From: an uncultured bacterium
GTDB lineage: Bacteria > Bacillota > Clostridia > Lachnospirales > Lachnospiraceae
Direction of reading: 5' to 3'
Length of the DNA stretch: 6,898 nucleotides
NCBI GenBank assembly: GCA_946061355.1
Contig: CAMGRE010000130.1
Coordinates: 1 to 6,898 of the forward strand
In this document: positions 1 to 5,416 of the stretch, piece by piece
Position numbering within the stretch: the stretch's first letter is position 1
Layout: each line of letters begins with the position of its first letter
The notes under the pieces: model-generated
Seen by the model: only the letters and a program-made list of their open reading frames with translations
The model's database searches: none
What the model was told of the DNA's origin: nothing
Made by a program: the position numbers and the translations under genes

Positions 1-40
1 ATTCCGTGAATGTTTCCGTCCTGCTGCTCAATGTTCTCAT
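1..40 (-). CDS. Possible 5' end of a gene leaving the window (partial, hypothetical)
   Basis: An ATG at 38-40 opens a frame that stays open to the left edge (13 codons, MRTLSSRTETFTE). It is preceded by AGAGGA with a 5-nt spacer, a credible ribosome site. An in-frame stop lies 10 codons upstream, so this ATG is the first possible in the frame. It follows the C39-like gene by 61 nt on the same strand with no visible terminator between, so the two could be co-transcribed. Thirteen residues are too few to suggest a function. The call rests on the ribosome site, spacing and strand only and may be chance. Confidence 0.35.
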   Translation of the reverse strand, partial: MRTLSSRTETFTE

Positions 41-101
41 TTCGTTCCTCTTTTCCCTATCATTTCGTCAGATCGTTACATGCCCTTTATCCTGCTGATC
101 A

Positions 102-896
102 TCAATCCTGGCCTGGCCATGGACATGCCAGAATGAACGGCTGCTCATACGGGATCTCCTTATCCGCACATGCTCCTTCTCTCCACATACTAAAAAACCG
201 CCCGAAGGGATAGGTATAATAACCATCCTGATAATGATCTGTCACATCATAGGGATCTGCCAGAATCAACACATCATCATAGGGAGACTCTGTGCCGCAT
301 GTATCGAGACCGATCACCACCTGCCAATGACCACCCCAGTCAGTCCAATCCACCATAATGGGATTTCCCGCATCTATCTGCTGCAAGAAGTATTCTTCAC
401 AACTCTCGATCGAGTCAAACCGGTAATTCGTGTCCGCATGACAGTCCACGGCAAACCCGGCCGCCAGGAAGAAATCTCTCAGTCCCTCCACAGAGGTTCC
501 CATTGTCTCATGGGTTCCTGCCAGTTTTGCAATCTGCATTTCATCATAACTGTTCACGCCATAATGCTCCAGTACCATCACTGCCGCCGCGCAGCCGCAG
601 GTATATTCCGTTGTCTGCTGGTATGTCTGAAACCGGGGTATGATGTGAAGCGTTTCATCACTCTCCATATTGTAATAGTCATTCACCACGTAATAACGGC
701 TGTCGGAATGATCCAGCTCATGCGCAAAGGCATCTGCACCATACTCGTCACCCGTCGTCTGCAAAGTCTCCGGATACCCGATCTCGTGAAGCTCCGGCAT
801 TTTGTTTCCTGCCGCAGACACCTCACTGTATCCTCCAAACAATACACCCGCCGCCAGGATCGAACCGGCTAAGCCAAAGCAAATCTTTCTCTTCAT
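102..896 (-). CDS. Secreted C39-like (papain-fold) cysteine peptidase family protein
   Basis: The 264-residue product starts with a signal peptide: MKRK, a hydrophobic core at residues 5-22, and a likely signal peptidase I cut after VSA at 26-28. Mature residues about 29-85 are low in recognisable features. A C39-type domain fills about 88-240: Gln93/Gln94 (oxyanion-hole candidates), Cys100 in TCGCAA (nucleophile), His190 in GGHWQVVIG, and Asp214 in LADPYD. This order, Q-C-H-D, matches Peptidase_C39_2-like proteins, many of which are exported and of unknown substrate. No membrane anchor or cell-wall-binding repeat is visible. The mature part holds six further cysteines besides Cys100, unusual for an exported protein of an anaerobe. 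A start 16 codons upstream (944) is possible, but a good -10 box overlaps that ATG, so I chose 896, which also gives a normal signal peptide; its GAGG ribosome site sits rather close, about 4 nt away. Family call fairly sure; peptidase activity inferred. Confidence 0.8.
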   Translation of the reverse strand: MKRKICFGLAGSILAAGVLFGGYSEVSAAGNKMPELHEIGYPETLQTTGDEYGADAFAHELDHSDSRYYVVNDYYNMESDETLHIIPRFQTYQQTTEYTCGCAAAVMVLEHYGVNSYDEMQIAKLAGTHETMGTSVEGLRDFFLAAGFAVDCHADTNYRFDSIESCEEYFLQQIDAGNPIMVDWTDWGGHWQVVIGLDTCGTESPYDDVLILADPYDVTDHYQDGYYTYPFGRFFSMWREGACADKEIPYEQPFILACPWPGQD

Positions 897-910
897 ACGC
901 CCTCTTTTCT

Positions 911-924
911 GCGCGGATCCGCGC
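911..924. promoter_or_regulatory. Perfect 14-bp GC palindrome in the C39-like gene leader
   Basis: GCGCGGATCCGCGC is perfectly self-complementary. It lies 14 nt upstream of the chosen ATG and between the proposed transcription start and the ribosome site. As RNA it can form a 5-bp GC stem with a GATC loop just before the ribosome site, and as DNA it could be a repressor site. If translation began at 944 instead, it would only be coding sequence. A regulatory role is inferred. Confidence 0.4.
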
Positions 925-942
925 GTTGTCCTATCTGACGAC

Positions 943-970
943 ATTTTATCACAACCTGCCCTTCAGTAAA
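943..970 (-). promoter_or_regulatory. Promoter for the C39-like gene (extended -10)
   Basis: Read on the minus strand, TTTACT (965-970, 4 of 6 matches to TTGACA) is followed by a 16-nt spacer and TAAAAT (943-948, 5 of 6 matches to TATAAT). TGA directly before the -10 box gives the extended TGn element. The predicted start of transcription is near 936. It lies downstream of the lacI terminator hairpin, consistent with a separate unit. The -10 box includes the first two bases of the ATG at 944, so transcripts from it cannot use that start codon. Confidence 0.55.
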
Positions 971-998
971 AGAAATATATTTTCCCGCAAGACACGAA

Positions 999-1036
999 GA
1001 GCCCGACGACCGCGCTGTGCGCACATCGTCAGGCTC
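999..1036 (-). terminator. Terminator-like hairpin after lacI, probably bidirectional
   Basis: Arms 999-1010 and 1025-1036 pair over 12 bp; on the minus-strand RNA the two non-Watson-Crick positions become G-U pairs. Within the loop, GCGC (1012-1015) pairs with GCGC (1019-1022), giving a long nearly continuous hairpin. It begins 6 nt past the lacI stop codon. The minus strand continues with only a moderately T-rich tract (TTCGTGTCTTG), so termination may be partial. The plus strand has T5 at 1040-1044, so the element would stop antisense transcription better. Confidence 0.6.
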
Positions 1037-1042
1037 ATATTT

Positions 1043-2077
1043 TTACTCATTCTTTGCCGTGGACTCTCTCTCGAGAAGCTCGGCGTCATACACCAGATGC
1101 TGATGGTTCTTACGTCCGGCAATGATTTCAAACAGGAGTGTCACCGTCTCCTTTGCCATCACATCCGCCGGCTGACGGATCGTGGTGATGGAAGGCATGT
1201 AATACTGCCCGAGTTCAATCCCGTCGAAACCTGCCACGGAGAAATCATCCGGCACGCGCTTCCCGGCATCCCATAACGCCCGGCAGGCGCCGATCGCAAG
1301 CAGATCAGAAATGGCGAAGATCGCCGTACAGGGAGTCCCCTGCTTCAGCAGCTCCTGCGTCGTCCGATAGCCGTTCTCCATGGAATAATAGGAGATATCC
1401 CGTCTCATATTGAAGATCAACTCATCCCTGACCGGAATCCCGTTCTTCTGAAGCGTCTTCTTATAGCCCTCCAGACGCAGCTGACCGATACTGGTATCCT
1501 CCATCTCTGCCGCAAGGATCGCGATATCCCGGTGCCCCTGATCGATCAGGTACTGCACCATCCGACCGCTCTCCTTCTCGTCATCTACTGAGATCGAAGA
1601 ATAGAGGTCACGGCTCATGTTCCCCGGCGGACAGCCCACCGTACTTAAGATAAACGGAACCTGCAGCTTCTTGAGCTTCTCCTCCGAATGGGAGAAATGT
1701 CCTCCCAGGAAGATGATGCCCCGCAGCCGCTTCTCCTTGATCAGTTCCAGCGCCACATCCACCTCGTCCTCATTAAATTCCACATGATGCAGCACCAGGG
1801 AATATCGTTTCTTCTTGATCTCCTCCTCCAGCACAGTGATCATCTTGTTAAAGAACGGGTTGTCCATGCCCTTTACAAGCACCGCGATGGATTTGGCATC
1901 CGTCCGCTTCAGGTTTCTGGCGCTGTTGTTCGGAATGTAGCCATACTCCTTGATGACCGACATGATCATCTCTTTTGTCTCTTTGTTGATATCCGGATGA
2001 TTGTTGATCGCGCGTGATACCGTACTCACGCCCACTCCACACATCCGTGCCACATCTTTGATGGTAATCTCTTCCAT
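1043..2077 (-). CDS. LacI/GalR-family transcriptional regulator (MalR-like)
   Basis: A 344-residue cytoplasmic DNA-binding repressor of normal family length. Residues 4-25 form the LacI helix-turn-helix (ITIKDVARMCGVGVSTVSR), with Val17, Ser18 and Arg22 at the usual base-reading positions. Residues 47-57 carry the hinge helix (YIPNNSARNLK). The periplasmic-binding-protein-like effector domain runs from about 62 to the end, with NPFF near 74, the segment around SVDDEKESG, SDLLAIGACRAL and FDGIELGQYYMPSITTIRQP. Start 2077 is preferred over an ATG 5 codons upstream because GAGGA with an 8-nt spacer serves 2077, and the upstream ATG overlaps that site. It follows malQ by 32 nt without a terminator, so it is probably the last gene of the operon and limits its own expression. 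A malto-oligosaccharide or maltose effector is inferred from context only; the family also covers CcpA-like and other sugar regulators. Confidence 0.9.
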   Translation of the reverse strand: MEEITIKDVARMCGVGVSTVSRAINNHPDINKETKEMIMSVIKEYGYIPNNSARNLKRTDAKSIAVLVKGMDNPFFNKMITVLEEEIKKKRYSLVLHHVEFNEDEVDVALELIKEKRLRGIIFLGGHFSHSEEKLKKLQVPFILSTVGCPPGNMSRDLYSSISVDDEKESGRMVQYLIDQGHRDIAILAAEMEDTSIGQLRLEGYKKTLQKNGIPVRDELIFNMRRDISYYSMENGYRTTQELLKQGTPCTAIFAISDLLAIGACRALWDAGKRVPDDFSVAGFDGIELGQYYMPSITTIRQPADVMAKETVTLLFEIIAGRKNHQHLVYDAELLERESTAKNE

Positions 2078-2100
2078 GCCCGATGTCCTCATTTCTTATG

Positions 2101-2127
2101 TTGTACCGCTCAAAGCCTGCCGTACAA
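2101..2127 (-). other. Small inverted repeat across the malQ stop codon
   Basis: TTGTAC (2101-2106) and GTACAA (2122-2127) are perfect 6-bp arms around a 15-nt loop holding the malQ stop codon. There is no T tract after it on the minus strand, so it does not look like a terminator. It could protect the 3' end of malQ mRNA or slow ribosomes before lacI, or be chance. Confidence 0.2.
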
Positions 2128-3585
2128 TTTTACTACATCTCTGATCTGTTTTGCAAGTTCCGGCGTGTAAGCGCCTTTTTTCATTCTCCACTTCCAGTTC
2201 GTGCCGAGCGTGGACGGCACATTCATGCGCGCCTCCGCCCCGAGCCCCAGATAATCTTGCATGGGAATGACAGCCGTGTCAGCTACACTTGACAATGCGG
2301 ATCGGATAAATACCCACTGGACATCCTTGTCGCTCTTGATATTCAGGTAACGCTTTGCAAAGGCTTTGTCTCTGCGGTTTAAACTCCGATACCATCCGAG
2401 CGTAGTGTCATTGTCATGTGTGCCCGTATAAACCACACAGTTTGTGGGATAATTATGAGGAAGATAATCACTCTCCTCTCTGGAATCAAACGCAAACTGC
2501 AGGATCTTCATTCCCGGATAGCGTGTCTTTTTCACCAGTTTAATGACCGACGGAGTTAAGAATCCGAGATCCTCCGCGATCACCTTAATATTGCCAAGCT
2601 CTGCTTTCAATGTGCGGAAAATATCGTATCCCGGTCCCTGCTCCCAGTGCCCGAACTCTGCGGTCAGATCACCGTAGGGAATGAAATAGTACTCGTCAAA
2701 TCCTCTGAAATGATCGATTCTGACAATATCATACAGCTGATAGCAGTATGCGATCCTCTGGATCCACCACCTGTAACCGGTCTGCTTGTGATAGTCCCAG
2801 CGATACAGGGGATTTCCCCACAGCTGCCCCGTAGCTGAGAACGCATCCGGCGGGCAGCCCGCCACGCCGATCGGCGTACAGTTCTCATCCAGCTGGAACA
2901 GCTCCGGGTGAGACCAGGTATCTGCACTGTCAAAAGCTACATAGATCGGGATGTCTCCCACGATCTTAATCTTTTTGCGGTTCGCATAAGCTTTCAGAGC
3001 CGTCCACTGCTTTGCAAACAAAAACTGCTGGAATTTATAGAAGTCAATCTCTTCCCCATACTTCTCTGTATAGGCTTTCACTGCCTCCGGTTTCCTCAGA
3101 CGGATATCCTCATCCCAGGTAATCCAACTCTTGCCGTCAAAGGAATTCTTGACCGCCATATATAATGCATAGTCGTCCAGCCAGTATGCATTTGCTTCCA
3201 CAAAGTCCTTATATTCCTGACTGTCCCGGTCATTTCTGTTCCGGAATGCTTTTTTCAGCACTTTAAAGCGTGCTTTGTATATTTTCTCATAATCCACGTA
3301 CTCTTCATTACTGCCAAAGTCGCACGCATCGCAATCTGCTTCCGTCAGATATCCTTCTGCGATCAATGTCTCCAGATCAATGAAATACGGATTTCCCGCA
3401 AAGGAAGAAAAAGACTGATACGGGGAATCCCCATAACCTGTCGGTCCGATCGGCAGGATCTGCCACAACTTCTGACCCGCCTGCTCCAGGAAGTCCACGA
3501 ACTCATATGCCTCTTTGGAAAAGCAGCCGATGCCGTAACGGGACGGCAAGCTGGATATCGCCAGCAGTACTCCACTCTGCCTCAT
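2110..3585 (-). CDS. malQ: 4-alpha-glucanotransferase (amylomaltase, GH77)
   Basis: This cytoplasmic enzyme transfers alpha-1,4-glucan segments between malto-oligosaccharides, releasing glucose and lengthening acceptors for phosphorylase. The product is 491 residues, the normal size for the short bacterial GH77 type, without the N-terminal extension of the enterobacterial form. Recognisable blocks: RQSGVLLAISSLPSRYGIG at 2-20, the LPIGPTGYGDSPYQS segment at 44-58, the GDIPIYVAFDSADTW segment at 210-224, Asp291 in VRIDHFRGF (nucleophile), Glu338 in IAEDLG (acid/base) and Asp391 in GTHDNDT (third carboxylate). All three catalytic carboxylates are present, so it should be active. Its ribosome site, AAAGGA at 3596-3601, sits in the last codons of the upstream permease, whose stop is only 7 nt away, so the two are translationally close. 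It is the pathway marker that makes maltodextrin the best guess for the importer's substrate. Confidence 0.96.
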   Translation of the reverse strand: MRQSGVLLAISSLPSRYGIGCFSKEAYEFVDFLEQAGQKLWQILPIGPTGYGDSPYQSFSSFAGNPYFIDLETLIAEGYLTEADCDACDFGSNEEYVDYEKIYKARFKVLKKAFRNRNDRDSQEYKDFVEANAYWLDDYALYMAVKNSFDGKSWITWDEDIRLRKPEAVKAYTEKYGEEIDFYKFQQFLFAKQWTALKAYANRKKIKIVGDIPIYVAFDSADTWSHPELFQLDENCTPIGVAGCPPDAFSATGQLWGNPLYRWDYHKQTGYRWWIQRIAYCYQLYDIVRIDHFRGFDEYYFIPYGDLTAEFGHWEQGPGYDIFRTLKAELGNIKVIAEDLGFLTPSVIKLVKKTRYPGMKILQFAFDSREESDYLPHNYPTNCVVYTGTHDNDTTLGWYRSLNRRDKAFAKRYLNIKSDKDVQWVFIRSALSSVADTAVIPMQDYLGLGAEARMNVPSTLGTNWKWRMKKGAYTPELAKQIRDVVKLYGRL

Positions 3586-3592
3586 AATGTTG

Positions 3593-4450
3593 TCATCCTT
3601 TCACAGCACCTGCCACAACACCTTCGATGATATACTTCTGGCAGGCAAGATAGAAGATAATGATCGGAATGATCGCAATCACAAGCATTGCCATCAATGC
3701 GCCCATATCCTTGTTTCCGTTTGATCCCACGAGCATCTGCACCACAACGGGGATCGTCTTATATTTGGTTCCCACACCGATTACCAGATAGGGAAGCAGG
3801 AAGTCGTTCCAGATCCACATTGCATTCAGAATCGCTACCGTAATGGCAGTGGGTTTCAGGATCGGGAATACCACCTGGAAGTAAGTCTCTAACGGATTGG
3901 CACCGTCGATCATTGCCGCCTCCTCGATCTCGAGCGGAATGGATTTCACAAAACCGCTGAACATGAATACGGAAAGACCTGCACCGAATCCCAGATACAG
4001 TACACACATACCCAGGGGATTCTTCAGATGGAAAGTATCAGCCAGATCCACCATGGAGAACATAACCATCTGGAAGGGTACAATCATGGAAAATACAAAC
4101 ATATAATACAGTACACTTGTCACCTTACTGTGCACTCTCGTAATATAGTAAGCCGTCATCGAGGTAAACAGGATGATCAGACCCACAGAAACGATCGTGA
4201 TAAAGAACGAATAGCCGACTGCACTGAGCATACCCGTCTTGGTAATGCCGTTCACATAGTTCGTGATCCCGGAAAAAGTCTCAGCGGTGGGCAGTGCAAA
4301 AGGATTCTTGCTGATGAACAGCTTGCCCTTAAAAGAGTTCAACAGGATAAAGAACAACGGATACAAAAAACACATTGCCAATACGAGCAGGAATGCGAAA
4401 ATAGCTGCATTCAGTGCCGGTTTTTCTCCAACTTTCTTTGCCTTATTCAT
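3593..4450 (-). CDS. Sugar ABC transporter permease, MalG-type (CUT1)
   Basis: One of the two membrane subunits forming the channel of a carbohydrate importer. The product is 285 residues, with a cytoplasmic N-terminus and about six membrane helices (near 14-38, 78-102, 112-134, 146-168, 198-220, 250-272). The cytoplasmic EAA loop that docks on the ATPase reads EEAAMIDGA at 176-184 and continues to the FPILKP motif at 195-200. The C-terminus QKYIIEGVVAGAVKG is typical of MalG-like proteins. Its ATG shares one base with the stop codon of the preceding permease gene (TAATG), and a perfect AAGGAGG lies at 4461-4467 inside that gene, so the pair is translationally coupled and likely made in equal amounts. 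Substrate is not readable from the sequence; malto-oligosaccharides are inferred from malQ next door. No gene symbol is assigned because CUT1 permeases with different substrates look alike. Confidence 0.94.
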   Translation of the reverse strand: MNKAKKVGEKPALNAAIFAFLLVLAMCFLYPLFFILLNSFKGKLFISKNPFALPTAETFSGITNYVNGITKTGMLSAVGYSFFITIVSVGLIILFTSMTAYYITRVHSKVTSVLYYMFVFSMIVPFQMVMFSMVDLADTFHLKNPLGMCVLYLGFGAGLSVFMFSGFVKSIPLEIEEAAMIDGANPLETYFQVVFPILKPTAITVAILNAMWIWNDFLLPYLVIGVGTKYKTIPVVVQMLVGSNGNKDMGALMAMLVIAIIPIIIFYLACQKYIIEGVVAGAVKG

Positions 4451-5295
4451 TACTGCTGCACCTCCTTACTCCTTGTTGCTCTCAGCTGAACGAGCGCGAT
4501 CAACGCTACGATCAGGAAGAAGATCACTGCCTTCGCCTGTCCTACACCCTCATAGCTGGTCTTGCCGTAGAAAGTATCGTAGATGTTCAGCGCAAGCATT
4601 CTCGTCTTGTTCATCGGTGCGCCTGCTGTCAGCGCGAGGTTCTGGTCAAAGAGCTTAAAGCTGTTTGACAGTGTCAGGAACATGCAGATCGTGATAGAGG
4701 GCATTACCATGGGGATCGTTACCTTGAACAGTGTCTGCCAGGAAGTTGCTCCGTCTATCTTAGCTGCTTCTATCAGTTCAGTGGGTACATTCTGAAGTCC
4801 CGCGATATAGATGATCATCATATACCCAATCATTTGCCAATTCATCAAGAGTACCAGTCCCCAGAAACCATATTTCGCATTGGAGACAATGGTTGTTTCA
4901 TATTTCAAAAGCACGGCATTGATCATCTGCTGCCATGTATATCCGAGAACGATACCGCCGATCAGGTTCGGCATAAAGAAGACCGTTCTGAAAAGATTGG
5001 TTCCCTTCATCTTCCTTGTCAGGAGAAGGGCGATTCCAAAAGCAAATACGTTGATCGTAAGGATTGCCACGATCGTAAACAATGTTGTAAATCCTAAGGA
5101 ATACAGGAAGCCCTGTTTTCCCTCAAACATTTTGATGTAATTTTCAAGTCCAACCCATTTAGCGTTCTTAACCGTATTAAATTTACAGAAGGACAGGTAT
5201 ACACCCATCACAAACGGTACCACAAAGGCAAAAGCAAAGGCTATAATCGTAGGTACCGTAAAGATTACAAAATATTTTTTCAATGTTTTTTCCAT
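4450..5295 (-). CDS. Sugar ABC transporter permease, MalF-type (CUT1)
   Basis: Partner membrane subunit of the importer, 281 residues, with about six helices (near 8-34, 67-92, 102-125, 142-167, 196-218, 254-276). The EAA loop reads EAAKIDGA at 176-183, followed by FKVTIP at 190-195 that contacts the ATPase. It lacks the large periplasmic loop of enterobacterial MalF, as usual in Gram-positive bacteria. An open frame extends upstream to 5364, but that extension would be encoded by the terminator and the following hairpin. The start at 5295 has AAAGGAG with an 8-nt spacer and gives the common MEKTLKKYF opening, so I chose it. It lies 121 nt after the binding-protein gene, across three hairpins, so its transcript level is probably lower than that of the binding protein. 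Confidence 0.94.
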   Translation of the reverse strand: MEKTLKKYFVIFTVPTIIAFAFAFVVPFVMGVYLSFCKFNTVKNAKWVGLENYIKMFEGKQGFLYSLGFTTLFTIVAILTINVFAFGIALLLTRKMKGTNLFRTVFFMPNLIGGIVLGYTWQQMINAVLLKYETTIVSNAKYGFWGLVLLMNWQMIGYMMIIYIAGLQNVPTELIEAAKIDGATSWQTLFKVTIPMVMPSITICMFLTLSNSFKLFDQNLALTAGAPMNKTRMLALNIYDTFYGKTSYEGVGQAKAVIFFLIVALIALVQLRATRSKEVQQ

Positions 5296-5313
5296 ATGTG
5301 AATCTCCTTTGCC

Positions 5314-5332
5314 GCCAGACCTGCCGTCTGGC
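5314..5332 (-). other. Stable hairpin just upstream of the first permease ribosome site
   Basis: GCCAGAC (5314-5320) and GTCTGGC (5326-5332) pair perfectly over 7 bp with a 5-nt loop. The hairpin starts directly after the T6 tract of the terminator and ends 3 nt before AAAGGAG. It may shield the 5' end of a processed permease mRNA from degradation. That role is inferred. Confidence 0.5.
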
Positions 5333-5380
5333 AAAAAATCAGCCACCCGGTGTGTAATTACCACCTCCGGGTGGCCTGAT
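5333..5380 (-). terminator. Intrinsic terminator or attenuator between binding-protein and permease genes
   Basis: On the minus strand a 9-bp perfect GC stem (5367-5375 with 5342-5350) is extended by four A/T-rich pairs past one bulged base (5376), and is followed at once by T6 (complement of A at 5333-5338). The loop is 16 nt. This is a textbook rho-independent terminator, 37 nt after the binding-protein stop codon. The permease genes on the same strand continue the pathway and I see no clear promoter after it, so read-through is expected: many transcripts end here and a fraction continues. This would give excess binding protein over membrane subunits. Confidence 0.8.
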
Positions 5381-5386
5381 CATGCA

Positions 5387-5401
5387 AGCGGGAATCCCGC
5401 T
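5387..5401 (-). other. Small GC hairpin after the binding-protein stop codon
   Basis: AGCGGG and CCCGCT form a perfect 6-bp stem around a 3-nt loop, 15 nt after the stop codon and just before the terminator. There is no T tract of its own. It may act as a barrier to 3' exonucleases, stabilising the binding-protein message. Confidence 0.4.
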
Positions 5402-5416
5402 GTTATTTCAGTCAGA

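Noticed and set aside
234..872. A 212-codon open frame on the plus strand opposite the C39-like gene
   Set aside because: Its product shows no recognisable domain, and the minus-strand frame there encodes a clear signal peptide and a catalytic domain. It is a shadow of the real gene.
2078..2092. Start of the LacI-type regulator at 2092
   Set aside because: The only good ribosome site (GAGGA at 2086-2090) overlaps that ATG and is spaced correctly for 2077, where the usual LacI N-terminus begins.
4028..4489. A 153-codon plus-strand frame opposite the permease junction
   Set aside because: It overlaps two certain permease genes and their translational coupling site and has a low-complexity charged product. 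Treated as a shadow.
5296..5364. Longer N-terminus for the first permease (start at 5364)
   Set aside because: The extra 23 residues would be encoded by the terminator stem, T tract and following hairpin, while a strong ribosome site serves 5295.
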